A DNA stretch of 64,000 nt from Paenibacillus caseinilyticus (GTDB lineage Bacteria > Bacillota > Bacilli > Paenibacillales > NBRC-103111): positions 248,001 to 312,000 of the forward strand of contig NZ_JAQAGY010000004.1 in NCBI RefSeq assembly GCF_027533645.1, read 5' to 3'. Below, piece after piece: positions 19,011 to 27,855 of this stretch. The position numbers and the translations under genes were made by a program. The notes under the pieces were generated by a model, which was not told where the DNA came from, made no database searches, and saw only the letters and a program-made list of their open reading frames with translations. Position 1 is the stretch's first letter, and each line of letters opens with the position of its first letter.

Positions 19011-20509
19011 CAACTTCCCCCTCCTTCCAAAGCCGTTTCTGCAGGCCGTACGCGCAGAGCCAGCTGAGGCCGGCCGGGCAGTCCGATTCGACACCGCCCG
19101 CTGTACAAGCCCGGGAGGGGCTGAATCGTCATGTCCCAAGTATCGATCAGGTCCACCTGATAAGCTCCCTCCGGCGGCAGCTCCAGCCAATGACTGCCGG
19201 GCTGCCGCCGGCCGAAGTACAACAGGCGCCAGCTTCCTTCGCCCAGCGCCTCGATCCACTCCGGCGGGGCCTCTTCCAGGATGCGCCTCAGGAAGGCGAT
19301 CCGGGGTACGCTTTCCCCATACAGGCGCCCTCCGGTGGAGATCCACGCCCGGGTCTCCCGGTCAACGAACGATTCCCCGTGCCCGACGAAGCCGCCCCGG
19401 CTCACCCCTTCCCAGAACCGGTGTACGAGCTCCTGTCCCGAAATATTCCCCCAGCGCCGCGAGCTGTTGCCCTCGTAGGAGATTTCGTCGATAACGATCG
19501 GTTTCGCCGCCGTCTCTCGCCACCCCGTCGTCAGCTCCGCATCCCAGTGCTGAATGCTCTGGTGCGTGATCCAGGGCTTCGTGAAGTCATACAGACTGGA
19601 GGATTTGTACATCTTCGTCCCGTTGTGGATCGAGCGCAGGTGCTGGTACGGGTCAAACCGCTGGGTGAGCTGCAGCAGCCGGTCCCAGTCCCCCACCGTC
19701 TTATATTTGTTGAAGTCGAACTCGTTGCACAGCGACCACCACACGTGGCGGTAGGAGCCGAGCCTTGCGATGCAGTACCGCAGATACATCTCGTCCTGGA
19801 GCGCATCCATGTTGTCGACGCCCCACCACCCTTTGTCATACGGATGGAAAAGAACGAGGTCCGCCTCGATCCCCAGCTTCAGCAGGTCGTCAAGACGATG
19901 TTCGAGATGCTGAAAAAAAGCAGGATTATACCGTGTCCGGTCGAGATCCTCCGGGGAGGAGCCGGCAAAGACCGTCTCCAGCGGAGGCTGCATATCCCGG
20001 GTCGGCAGCAGACACATTCTCACCTTATTGAAGGGGGAACCTGCCAGCGACTGCAAGGTCAGCTCCTCCTGCTCCGTATTCCCCCCGTGCGTCCAGTGAT
20101 AACAGGTGGTGCCGAACGGCATATACGGCGTCCCGTCCTCATAGGCGAAGCCGTACCGGCCCTTCACCCGGACCGGGCCATGGTTGCCTTCCCCCGGATC
20201 CGCACAGACGAACTCGCCCCGGTGACCGTCCAGCTCCGGACAATTACTATGCGTCACATACCGCCAAACGCCCGGCCGGTCCGGCATGAAGCGTACCCGG
20301 TAGACTCCGTTCCCGTCATAGAAGCCTTCCGGCTCCATCGTCAGGTTCCGGTACTGGAACCGGGCCGACAAGCGGATGTCCTGGAACGGATTGCCTTCCT
20401 GCGGGCCCTCCAGAACCAGCTCGAACCGGTCCCACTGCTCTATCGTCTCCCGGCCGTCAGCCACAGCGGTTCCTGCTCTGTTCACGCCAATCGTTCTCCT
20501 CTCCATCAT
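19010..20509 (-). CDS. DUF5060/apiosidase-like/DUF5605 glycosidase
   Basis: A 499-residue protein with a DUF5060 beta-sandwich (FELVLEGPQEGNPFQDI, EGFYDGNGVYRVRFMPDRPG), then a TIM barrel of the DUF4038 'apiosidase-like' type (FGTTCYHWTHGG, SPFNKVRMCLLP, DLVLFHPYDKGW) and a DUF5605-like C-terminus (YQVDLIDTWDMTIQPLPG). The barrel carries HVWWSLCNEFDFNKY, a clan-A acid/base NE motif, and KPIVIDEISYEGN, a candidate nucleophile. GH140 apiosidases have this barrel, so removal of apiose or of another rare pentose is plausible, but members of this architecture are largely uncharacterised. The start is ATG 20509, in an ATGA overlap with the permease gene; a second ATG follows at 20506. It sits directly after the importer genes, suggesting it acts on what they bring in. 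Confidence 0.78.
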   Translation of the reverse strand: MMERRTIGVNRAGTAVADGRETIEQWDRFELVLEGPQEGNPFQDIRLSARFQYRNLTMEPEGFYDGNGVYRVRFMPDRPGVWRYVTHSNCPELDGHRGEFVCADPGEGNHGPVRVKGRYGFAYEDGTPYMPFGTTCYHWTHGGNTEQEELTLQSLAGSPFNKVRMCLLPTRDMQPPLETVFAGSSPEDLDRTRYNPAFFQHLEHRLDDLLKLGIEADLVLFHPYDKGWWGVDNMDALQDEMYLRYCIARLGSYRHVWWSLCNEFDFNKYKTVGDWDRLLQLTQRFDPYQHLRSIHNGTKMYKSSSLYDFTKPWITHQSIQHWDAELTTGWRETAAKPIVIDEISYEGNSSRRWGNISGQELVHRFWEGVSRGGFVGHGESFVDRETRAWISTGGRLYGESVPRIAFLRRILEEAPPEWIEALGEGSWRLLYFGRRQPGSHWLELPPEGAYQVDLIDTWDMTIQPLPGLYSGRCRIGLPGRPQLALRVRPAETALEGGGS

Positions 20510-21405
20510 TTGATCCCCGAATGCGCCATCGTGGCGATGACTTTGCTCTGGAAGGCGAGGAAGATAATCAGGTTGGGCAGGAACAGCAGCAGCGTCGCCG
20601 CAGCCAGCGCGCCCTGCCTAGCCACACTGTTGGCCATGCCGCTGGTCAGTGTCTCCACGTAGAACGGGAAGGTCCGCATCTCTTCATCCTGCATGTAGGA
20701 GATCGAGGTTTCTGTATTCTGCCATGCGCTCTGGAACGCGATAATGCCGATGGTCGCGATCGCCGGCAGTACGACCGGGATAATGATACGCAGGAAGAGC
20801 GTCCACTCCTTCGCCCCGTCCATCTTCGCGGAATCCAGCAGCTCGCCCGGCACTTGATCGATGAACTGCTTCATCAGGAAGACCCCGGTGGGGACGGCCA
20901 CGAGCGGCAGTACATGCCCCCAATACGTATTGAAGATACCGAGCTGGCTGACCACCAGGTATTTGGGAATGGCCACAGTTTCCGGGACAAAAACGAGGGT
21001 CAGCAGGATGGTCGCGAAGACCGCCTTATGTCCGGGAAACTGGTGCTTGGAGATGGCATAGGCGCACATGGCGCTGAACAGCGTAATGAGCGTAACGGAC
21101 AGCCCCGTGACGACGAAGCTGTTGAACATATACCGGGTCACCGGAACAGCCGTCGTCTTCGTCGAAGCCAGCAGCTCGATGAAGCTCTGGATGGAAGGGT
21201 CGCGCACGAGGATGTTCGGCGGGTACACGAACAGCTCCTGGTACGGCTTGAACGCGTGGTTGAAAATATACACGATCGGCAGCATCATGAAGATGCTGAT
21301 GAGCGCGAGCACCACGAACGCCACCTTCTCGGCCGGGCTCCAGCGCCCGAGCTTCGAGCGCCTTCGCCAGGGGATCCATCCGCGCAATTTGGCCGCGAAA
21401 TTCAT
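20506..21405 (-). CDS. Carbohydrate ABC transporter permease, MalG type
   Basis: A 299-residue inner-membrane permease with six predicted transmembrane segments, the first at VAFVVLALISIFMMLPIVYIF. The cytoplasmic EAA loop reads DSAKMDGAKEWTLFLRIIIP, the contact site for the ATPase. The opening PYQELFVYPPNIL and the QFPGHKAVFA segment are typical of the CUT1 MalG/LacG branch. It pairs with the MalF-type gene, whose stop is 1 nt upstream, and with the solute-binding protein and ATPase upstream. The complex imports oligosaccharides; specificity is set mainly by the binding protein. Confidence 0.93.
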   Translation of the reverse strand: MNFAAKLRGWIPWRRRSKLGRWSPAEKVAFVVLALISIFMMLPIVYIFNHAFKPYQELFVYPPNILVRDPSIQSFIELLASTKTTAVPVTRYMFNSFVVTGLSVTLITLFSAMCAYAISKHQFPGHKAVFATILLTLVFVPETVAIPKYLVVSQLGIFNTYWGHVLPLVAVPTGVFLMKQFIDQVPGELLDSAKMDGAKEWTLFLRIIIPVVLPAIATIGIIAFQSAWQNTETSISYMQDEEMRTFPFYVETLTSGMANSVARQGALAAATLLLFLPNLIIFLAFQSKVIATMAHSGIK

Positions 21406-21406
21406 G

Positions 21407-22381
21407 TTATTCGTCCTCCTTCGTACCGAACAGCTTCCAGCACAGCTTCTGTGCGAGGTAAACGATCGTCAGCAGACACACCGTCAGCGCCGTGGCGTAG
21501 CCAAGCTCGAAGCGGGTGAACGCATAATCGTCGGTATGCGTGGTGATCATATGGGCCGCATATTCGGGTGTCGGGTTCATGCCGGAGAGCACGGTGCCGA
21601 TCTCGCTGATCTGTACGGCGCCCACGACCGCCATGACGGCGCCGAACAGCATCTGCGGCTTCGTTGCCGGGATGGTGATATACCAGATCTCCTCCAGCCG
21701 GCTGCGGATGCCGTCCAGCTTGCCGGCCTCATACATCTCCGGGTTGACGTTGAGCAGTCCGGCCAGCATGCCGAGGAAGCCGATGCCCATGCTCTTCCAT
21801 AAAGTAACGACCACCATGGACGACATGAGATGCTCCTTACTCGTGACCCACGGCACGGGCTCGCTGATCAGATTCAGGTTCAGCAGAAAGTGGTTCAGAT
21901 ACCCGATCCGGTCGCTGGAGAACAGCGGTGTCCAGATAATGCTCATGGCCACGAGCGAGGCCAGCGACGGCGTATACATCGCCAGCGTGAACCACTTGCG
22001 GAACGTGGCGGGCAGGATCGAGATCAGCCATGCGAGCAGGAACGCGCACACATAGCCGCCAGGCCCCACAATCAGCGCGAAGGTCAGCGTATTGGGCAGC
22101 GCATACTTCATCAGGATGAGGTCCTGTGTCAGCATATAACGGAAGTTATCCCAGCCGACGAAGCGCGGAGGTTCAATGGAATTGTAATGGGTGAAGCTGA
22201 GCACCACGGCGGCGATCACCGGCAGCAGAATAAACAGGATGAAACAGATCATGAACGGGGCGATGAACAAATAGGACACGCGGTACGACCACAGCGTCTG
22301 CAGAGCCGTCGCCAGCCTGCCTTTGCGCCGCTGCCCGAGACTCAGCCCGGGCGGCTGCACGATCAGTTCACTTTTGGACAT
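21407..22381 (-). CDS. Carbohydrate ABC transporter permease, MalF type
   Basis: A 324-residue permease of the CUT1 family with an N-terminal basic segment (QRRKGRLATALQTLWSYR), a first transmembrane helix at VSYLFIAPFMICFILFILLP and five further hydrophobic segments. The EAA loop is EAGKLDGIRSRLEEIWYITIP. It forms a heterodimer with the MalG-type partner encoded next. ATG 22381 lies inside the last 14 nt of the binding-protein gene, so the two are translationally coupled. Length is normal for the family. Confidence 0.93.
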   Translation of the reverse strand: MSKSELIVQPPGLSLGQRRKGRLATALQTLWSYRVSYLFIAPFMICFILFILLPVIAAVVLSFTHYNSIEPPRFVGWDNFRYMLTQDLILMKYALPNTLTFALIVGPGGYVCAFLLAWLISILPATFRKWFTLAMYTPSLASLVAMSIIWTPLFSSDRIGYLNHFLLNLNLISEPVPWVTSKEHLMSSMVVVTLWKSMGIGFLGMLAGLLNVNPEMYEAGKLDGIRSRLEEIWYITIPATKPQMLFGAVMAVVGAVQISEIGTVLSGMNPTPEYAAHMITTHTDDYAFTRFELGYATALTVCLLTIVYLAQKLCWKLFGTKEDE

Positions 22382-25337
22382 ACGGCTCCACTCCTTCCCA
22401 TGGCTTCGTGATGGACGGCAGGTTCATCCTGCGGATGACGGTTCCGTCCGCCTCAATGAATCCGAACTCCTGGACCTTCCGCCGGATCTCGCGGTCGACT
22501 TCCTTCACGGCCGTCTCGAGCGAAGTCCGGTAGTTCATGCCTCCGATGACGGTTCGTGTCCATGCATTGCGCAGTTCCCGCTCCATGAAGTAGCTGCCGG
22601 GCACGTTCGGGATCTCGCGGAACCACTTCCACTGCTGCATAATGGCCGCCAGATCATCATCCCTCCACGGCATCTTCGTGAAGGCTTCGATATTCGAGGT
22701 GTTCCAGCGGAAGGTCACGCCGTTCAGTGTCTCGAGATCCGTGCCGAATCGCTCCTGCACGGCGGCGGAGGTCCACCACTTGATGAATTCCCAGCCTTCC
22801 GCCGGCCGCTTCGCATTCTTCATGATGACCGAGGACTGCATGCTGCCTCCGAGCCACCGCGCCACCTGGCCGTCGGCCTGCCGGACGCCGGGCACGGGAG
22901 CAAGCCCCCACAAGCCGTTGAGCTCCGGAGCGGCTACCGTCAGCTGGATATACGTGTTGATATCCGCGATCCCGATGGGGTACGAGCCTTCGCGGAAATG
23001 CTGGTAGAAGCTGTCCATCCGCTGGTCTACGGCGAATTTGTTCTGCAGGTCGGTCCACTGCTTGAACGCTTCGTAGCTTTTGTCCGAGCCGAGTCCGGTC
23101 TTCGTGCCATCCGGCGTATAATACTCCGCGCCGTGCATCTGCATGAACGCATTGTGTTCGACCGGCGTAAAGTTCATCCCGTTCTGCTGCAGCACTGGCA
23201 GCAAGCGGTACAGATCCTCCCAGGTGTCCGGCACCTGGAGGCCGAGACTGTCCAGAATATCTTTGCGGTAGTACATCATCTGGAACGACTGGGTCTCGGG
23301 TACGCCGTAATATCCCCCGTCATAGTAGAACGGGGTCCACGAGCCGGGCGCGAACCGCTTGAAGTAGGTGTCGAAGTCGGGGAACTGCTTCAGGTTGTAG
23401 ATCCCGCCCCGGATCGCATAGTCGAACGGAATATCCTGGGGCATGCCGAGAGCCACATCCGGAGCGATGCCCGCTGCGTTCATCAGCACGAGCTGCTTCT
23501 CATCCTTGAGCAGATTCACCTTGACCTTGATACCGGTCTGCGGCGTGAACTGCTCATCCACCAGACCCTGCAGCAGGTTCACATAATCCCGCCCCCGGAA
23601 CATCCAGACGTCGAGCGCCTCCCCGTCGTCTTCGCTCCACTTGCCCTTGGCCTTGAACGAATCGAAGAAGTTGGCGAATCCGCCCCAGAACTTCTCTCCC
23701 GCCGACGCCACCATCTTCGGCAGCGGCTGTCCGGCGGGCACGACGAACAGCCGGTCGAGCTGGAGCGGCTGAGAGCTCAGCGCCTCGATCTGGTCCGCGA
23801 CCTTGCCTTGGATCTCAACCAAGCGTCCCGGATCATACGGGATCTCATCGGCATCCTCCAGCATCGCGTCGATATCCTTGCGTGCGGTCACGAGCCCCTG
23901 CGATACGGAGTCCGGCCGGCCGTTGACCGCGGTCAGCTTCTCCCGGATCGCGTCGATCCGGTCCCCGGTGGCCCGGAGTCCGTCGACGAAGCCCGGCAGA
24001 TCGCGGTCCATGTCCCAGGTTCGGTTCTTGTCATCTACGCCGCCGGTCAGTGCTCTTACATCCGCGAAAAGCTTCCGCAGCTCTCCGATCACCTCTTCGA
24101 GCTCGATGGCGAGCGGCTTCAGCGGGGCATGCGTGACCCGCATGGAGATTGTGTTGGCACCCTTCTCCAGGTAGAATTCATAGGGCCGCTCCTGCTCGTC
24201 CGCCAGGGCTAACCCCTGCCAGCCGGAGTGGTACAGGAACCGGTATGCCTTCAGCTCAGAGAAGGGAACCTTGCCGTTGACGAGGATGGTGCGGAACGAG
24301 GAGCGGTTCGACACGAAGCCCTGCTGGGCCCGCATCGCAATGTGGTAGTAGCCGGTCTCCGGCGCTTCGAAGCTCCAGGTGATCTCCTGATTCCCGGCGT
24401 TCCACCTCTCGCCGTTGATCGTATTGTAGGTGATTTTCCCCTGGACATAAGGGGTATTGGCAATATCGTTGTCATAGGCAAGCGACAGCGAGGAATCGCT
24501 CTTCCACAGCACCCGCTCCGCTTCAAAGGCCACCGGCTCCGCCTTGACCGCTCCTGTTGCCGGCTGGCTTCCCCTCACGGCTTCATAAGCCCCTGTCTTC
24601 GCGGGCGCCTGTAGCAGGATCGATTCCAAGGCCAGGGGGTCGCTTCCGATCAGGCGGAGCTTATGCTTCCCTGGGGTCAGGTACCACTGAAGCGCGTCCT
24701 CATAAGCGCCCGCCTTGTCGCGCAGCTCCCAGGTCTCCCAGCCGGAGATATCCTCGGCCACCGGCCGGATCTCGTCTCCGCGGTCGTCCGTCCGGATCGG
24801 AAGCTTATCCTTCCAGTGGCGGTACAGCTCGATCGACTTCGCTTCGAGGAACGGATTCGCCCCGTCGACCGTAATATTGAGCGCAATCGGCTTGCGGTTC
24901 TTCGAATCGACGAACGGGTGATAGGACATTGTCAGGGTGTAGAGTCCCCCCTGCTGCACATCCAGCTCATATTCGATCCACTCGGCTCGCCCCGCACTCC
25001 AGATCAGCACATTGTCCTTGCCCTGGTAGGAGCCGACCGCAACCTTCGCCCCGCCGGAGCGGCCCGCGATTTGGGAGCCGGGGATCACAATCTGCGTTCC
25101 ATGATCGGCGGATGCCCCCTCCTTCTTCCAGCGCTCCAGCACTTCCATGTAATACGGATCATTCCGGCCGGTGAGGCCGCCCCCTTCTTCCGCTTCGCCT
25201 GCTGTCTGCTTGGGAGCGGGCGACTCCGCTGCCCCTGCGGGCTCGGGCGATCCGTACAGGACGGTGACCAGCGTGAGGGCAGCGGCAAGCAGGGCGGCCA
25301 GCCCGGCCCGTAATCGACGTAACGCTTTCAACTCCAT
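22368..25337 (-). CDS. Giant fused extracellular solute-binding protein
   Basis: A 989-residue protein, about twice the size of a usual sugar-binding protein. A signal peptide (LRRLRAGLAALLAAALTLVTVLYG, likely cut near PAGA-AES) contains no lipobox cysteine. Residues about 50-240 and 260-390 look like two carbohydrate-binding-module-type beta-sandwiches (AEWIEYELDVQQGGLYTLTM; ITWSFEAPETGYYHIAMRAQ). A helical spacer follows, then from about residue 550 the classical binding-protein fold (GIKVKVNLLKDEKQLVLMNA, GIAPDVALGMPQDIP, YYGVPETQSFQMMYYRKDIL). ATG 25337 is used because the upstream TTG has only a weak ribosome site. It should capture a large or branched oligosaccharide outside the cell and deliver it to the MalFG pair. 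Confidence 0.88.
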   Translation of the reverse strand: MELKALRRLRAGLAALLAAALTLVTVLYGSPEPAGAAESPAPKQTAGEAEEGGGLTGRNDPYYMEVLERWKKEGASADHGTQIVIPGSQIAGRSGGAKVAVGSYQGKDNVLIWSAGRAEWIEYELDVQQGGLYTLTMSYHPFVDSKNRKPIALNITVDGANPFLEAKSIELYRHWKDKLPIRTDDRGDEIRPVAEDISGWETWELRDKAGAYEDALQWYLTPGKHKLRLIGSDPLALESILLQAPAKTGAYEAVRGSQPATGAVKAEPVAFEAERVLWKSDSSLSLAYDNDIANTPYVQGKITYNTINGERWNAGNQEITWSFEAPETGYYHIAMRAQQGFVSNRSSFRTILVNGKVPFSELKAYRFLYHSGWQGLALADEQERPYEFYLEKGANTISMRVTHAPLKPLAIELEEVIGELRKLFADVRALTGGVDDKNRTWDMDRDLPGFVDGLRATGDRIDAIREKLTAVNGRPDSVSQGLVTARKDIDAMLEDADEIPYDPGRLVEIQGKVADQIEALSSQPLQLDRLFVVPAGQPLPKMVASAGEKFWGGFANFFDSFKAKGKWSEDDGEALDVWMFRGRDYVNLLQGLVDEQFTPQTGIKVKVNLLKDEKQLVLMNAAGIAPDVALGMPQDIPFDYAIRGGIYNLKQFPDFDTYFKRFAPGSWTPFYYDGGYYGVPETQSFQMMYYRKDILDSLGLQVPDTWEDLYRLLPVLQQNGMNFTPVEHNAFMQMHGAEYYTPDGTKTGLGSDKSYEAFKQWTDLQNKFAVDQRMDSFYQHFREGSYPIGIADINTYIQLTVAAPELNGLWGLAPVPGVRQADGQVARWLGGSMQSSVIMKNAKRPAEGWEFIKWWTSAAVQERFGTDLETLNGVTFRWNTSNIEAFTKMPWRDDDLAAIMQQWKWFREIPNVPGSYFMERELRNAWTRTVIGGMNYRTSLETAVKEVDREIRRKVQEFGFIEADGTVIRRMNLPSITKPWEGVEPYVQK

Positions 25338-25353
25338 CCCTCCGCCTTTGCTG

Positions 25354-26475
25354 TTAATCAAGGATATTCTCTTCCGTCTCGCCGTCGAAGAAGATCGCCT
25401 TCTGCATATTAAGGGTCAGCGTGACCTTCTCCTCATCGGCGAAATCCAGGTCAGACGGCGTGCGGGCTATGAGCAGCTTCGAGGCTCCGATATCGGCATA
25501 CACATAGCGGTCTGCACCCATAAGCTCGCCGAATTTGTGAACCCCGGTCATGCCGTCTTGCGGCTGCATCCCGTCCCCATAAGCGGCGACCCCGATATGC
25601 TCGCTGCGGATGCCGAGGAACACGGTACGGTTCACCTTCTTCTTCTCCTTGAGCCGTTCCGAGGCCTGGGCGGGAATGCGAAGATAATACTGCTTCGTAT
25701 GGAATTCCAGTCCGCCGTCCGGCGCTTCCAGCAGCTTGCCCTCCAGGAAGTTGATCGGGGGCGAGCCGATGAAGCCCGCGACGAACATGTTGGCCGGATG
25801 GTTGTAGATTCGCTGCGGGGTGTCGACCTGCTGGATCAGGCCGTCCTTCATGACGACGATACGGTGGCCCATCGTCATGGCCTCTACCTGGTCATGCGTG
25901 ACGTAGACCATCGTTACGCCAAGCTGCTTGTGCAGCGAGATGATCTCCGTGCGCATCTGCACCCTCAGCTTCGCGTCCAGGTTGGAGAGCGGCTCATCCA
26001 TCAGGAAGACTTCCGGATTACGCACGATCGCCCTGCCCAGCGCGACACGCTGCCGCTGGCCCCCGGACAGCTGCCTCGGCTTACGCTCCAGGAACGGCTC
26101 GATCTCCAGCGTCCGGGAGGTCCGCTTCACCGACTGCTCGATCTCATGCTTGGGCGATTTGCGCAGCCGCAGGCCGAAGGCGATATTCTCGAAGACGCTC
26201 ATGTTCGGATACAAGGCATAGTTCTGGAAGACCATAGCGATATCCCGGTCCTTCGGCGGCAGATGGTTCACCAGCCGGTCGCCGATATACAGCTCGCCCG
26301 AGGAGATGTCCTCGAGCCCCGCAATCATCCGCAGCGTAGTCGATTTGCCGCAGCCTGAAGGTCCGACCATCACGAGGAATTCGCCGTCCTTGATCTCCAG
26401 GTTAAAATCCTTGACCGCATAGCCCCGCTCCTTGCCGAAGCGCTTTTCAATCTGTTTTAACAGGATTCTTCCCAC
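25354..26475 (-). CDS. ABC transporter ATP-binding protein, MsmX/UgpC type
   Basis: A 373-residue ATPase. Walker [10 protein letters not shown] is at residues 38-46, the Q-loop at Q84, the signature [15 protein letters not shown] starts at residue 136, Walker B FLMDEP is at 157-162, and the H-loop is in [10 protein letters not shown]. The C-terminal about 130 residues form the regulatory OB-type TOBE domains of the MalK/MsmX group. The start is GTG 26475 with GGGAGG 7 nt upstream. Unlike many Firmicutes sugar importers that borrow a shared MsmX, this system has its own ATPase as first gene of the operon, directly under promoter B and a cre site. Confidence 0.95.
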   Translation of the reverse strand: MGRILLKQIEKRFGKERGYAVKDFNLEIKDGEFLVMVGPSGCGKSTTLRMIAGLEDISSGELYIGDRLVNHLPPKDRDIAMVFQNYALYPNMSVFENIAFGLRLRKSPKHEIEQSVKRTSRTLEIEPFLERKPRQLSGGQRQRVALGRAIVRNPEVFLMDEPLSNLDAKLRVQMRTEIISLHKQLGVTMVYVTHDQVEAMTMGHRIVVMKDGLIQQVDTPQRIYNHPANMFVAGFIGSPPINFLEGKLLEAPDGGLEFHTKQYYLRIPAQASERLKEKKKVNRTVFLGIRSEHIGVAAYGDGMQPQDGMTGVHKFGELMGADRYVYADIGASKLLIARTPSDLDFADEEKVTLTLNMQKAIFFDGETEENILD

Positions 26476-26520
26476 TTCCGCACCTCCCTCAAAACTCTCT
26501 GCTCTTGGTTCTATCTTTAA

Positions 26521-26534
26521 TGTGAACGGTTACA
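26521..26534 (-). promoter_or_regulatory. cre site (CcpA operator)
   Basis: TGTAACCGTTCACA on the minus strand matches the consensus TGWNANCGNTNWCA at every defined position, and the opposite strand matches too. It lies about 20 nt downstream of the predicted -10 of promoter B, in the leader of the ATPase gene, a position where CcpA blocks RNA polymerase. Confidence 0.8.
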
Positions 26535-26553
26535 TACACCCTGAATGACCTTC

Positions 26554-26607
26554 ATTATATCGTCTGCCCGTGAGACGATTATAGGCGGTGGGGGCTTACT
26601 CTATAGG
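26554..26607 (-). promoter_or_regulatory. Promoter B with two CCTATA boxes 22 nt apart
   Basis: On the minus strand the distal box CCTATAGAG begins at 26607 and the proximal box CCTATAATC at 26585, 22 nt apart. A perfect TATAAT begins at 26559, 26 nt after the proximal box. There is no -35 consensus. Between box and -10 lies a 7-bp inverted repeat, ATCGTCT / AGACGAT (arms 26573-26579 and 26559-26565). This fits an AraC-type activator binding as tandem monomers next to polymerase. It would drive the importer, apiosidase-like and GH95 genes. Confidence 0.65.
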
Positions 26608-26618
26608 GGCATTGCGCT

Positions 26619-27647
26619 TTAGGTATGGTGCAGCAGCTGCTGTGCCAGCCAGCCGAACGAATGCCGGCCGGATATCTCGTGCTTGCCGGGGAACAGATCG
26701 GAGCTGAACCGTTCAGCCACCCCTTCTTCCCGGTAGAGGGTCTCCAGGACTGCTGCCGCCTCCCTGAAGGCACCCGCAGGAAACAGCCCGTCGTGCTCTC
26801 CGGATTCCACGAACAGCGCCCGTGGTGCGATCAATCCGATCAGCTCGGGCAGCTCCGCCTTCTGCAGGATCCCTGGCAAATAATTGTCGATGCAGTGGGT
26901 CCGCTTCCACAGGCTGCCGGCGAACGTATTCGTGAAGCCGCACAGCAGGGCCGCCTTCAGACGATCGTCCAGCCCTGCGGAGAAGGCGGCGATGAGCCCG
27001 CCGCCCGAGAACCCCATACAGCCGATCCGCTGCGGATCGACATCCTCCCGTCCAGCTGTGTAATCCAGCGCCCGTCCCGCCTCGAATACACGCAGACCGG
27101 CCAGCGTCTGTCCGCACATCAGCAGCCGGGAGGCCAGTGCGAAGCAGGAGCTGGTCGTGCGGGGCTCCTTCGGCAGGTCGGCGGCAAGCCTGCGGTCCCC
27201 GAAGCCGATAATCTCCGGGGCGATGACGATCAGCCCGCGCTCTGCGAGCTGCATGGCCACAGGCTGCCTGCCGCCGGCAGGCACTTCTTCCGGCGTGCCG
27301 TCCGCCCCTCCTCCGACGAGCTCCCGGCTGCCGATGCCATGGCCGTGCCAGACTAGGACGGCAGGCGCCCGGCCCTTCAGGCCCTTGGGCACGAGCACAT
27401 AGGCCGGCACACGCAGACCAGCATGCGTCGTGTAGACGGCGCGTTCGAGCCGTCCCACCTCCAGCTCCCACACCCCGATGACTTCCGGCTGCAGTGGAGC
27501 GTCCGATGCCGGCATGGTGCCGAGCGCTTCCAGCAGGGCGCGATGCACGCCGCTCCGGCGCTCTCCCCACGGCAGGGCACGTGATACGGCGTTCTGCCGG
27601 CATGCCGCCTGGTAGGCTTCCTCCAAATATTCGTCGGGATTCCACAT
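26619..27647 (-). CDS. Alpha/beta-hydrolase (dienelactone hydrolase/acetyl esterase-like)
   Basis: A 342-residue alpha/beta-hydrolase. The nucleophile elbow is GFSGGG in RIGCMGFSGGGLIAAF, the oxyanion strand is PAVLVWHGHG, the acid is probably D in VESGEHDGLFP and the base His is in PGKHEISGRHSF. The N-terminal cap (VYTTHAGLRVPAYVLVPKG) is typical of the Abhydrolase_7/acetyl-xylan-esterase-like group. No signal peptide is seen, so it probably removes acyl groups from imported sugars. ATG 27647 has AGAGGAG 9 nt upstream. It lies between the regulator gene and promoter B, with no terminator between its stop and that promoter. Confidence 0.82.
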   Translation of the reverse strand: MWNPDEYLEEAYQAACRQNAVSRALPWGERRSGVHRALLEALGTMPASDAPLQPEVIGVWELEVGRLERAVYTTHAGLRVPAYVLVPKGLKGRAPAVLVWHGHGIGSRELVGGGADGTPEEVPAGGRQPVAMQLAERGLIVIAPEIIGFGDRRLAADLPKEPRTTSSCFALASRLLMCGQTLAGLRVFEAGRALDYTAGREDVDPQRIGCMGFSGGGLIAAFSAGLDDRLKAALLCGFTNTFAGSLWKRTHCIDNYLPGILQKAELPELIGLIAPRALFVESGEHDGLFPAGAFREAAAVLETLYREEGVAERFSSDLFPGKHEISGRHSFGWLAQQLLHHT

Positions 27648-27702
27648 GGGTCAGATCTCCTCTCTTGGCAGCCGCCTTGACGGACACCGGGTTTGCTATG
27701 AA

Positions 27703-27746
27703 AAGAAGATAAACGCCTTCTCGCCCAAACGGGACGGCAGGCGTTT
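27703..27746 (-). terminator. Probable terminator after the AraC gene
   Basis: On the minus strand AAACGCCT (27746-27739) pairs with AGGCGTTT (27718-27711) across a 20-nt loop that can form a further CCC/GGG stem, followed by the T-rich ATCTTCTTTTC. It would separate the regulator from the esterase. The T run is interrupted, so strength is uncertain. Confidence 0.5.
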
Positions 27747-27825
27747 CAAGTCCTCTCTAACGGTTGAATTATTAGGGTATGCCGTTCTCTCCCTAAGTCT
27801 CTACTTCCGTTCTCTATAGAGCTCA

Positions 27826-27855
27826 GTTACATCGAGCTCGGTTACATCGAGCTCG
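27826..27855. repeat. 15-bp tandem duplication spanning the AraC stop codon
   Basis: Two adjacent identical copies of GTTACATCGAGCTCG at 27826-27840 and 27841-27855. Read on the minus strand, the regulator ends SSM-stop and the next copy repeats the same codons, including a second in-frame TAA. It looks like a recent slippage duplication. Confidence 0.85.
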
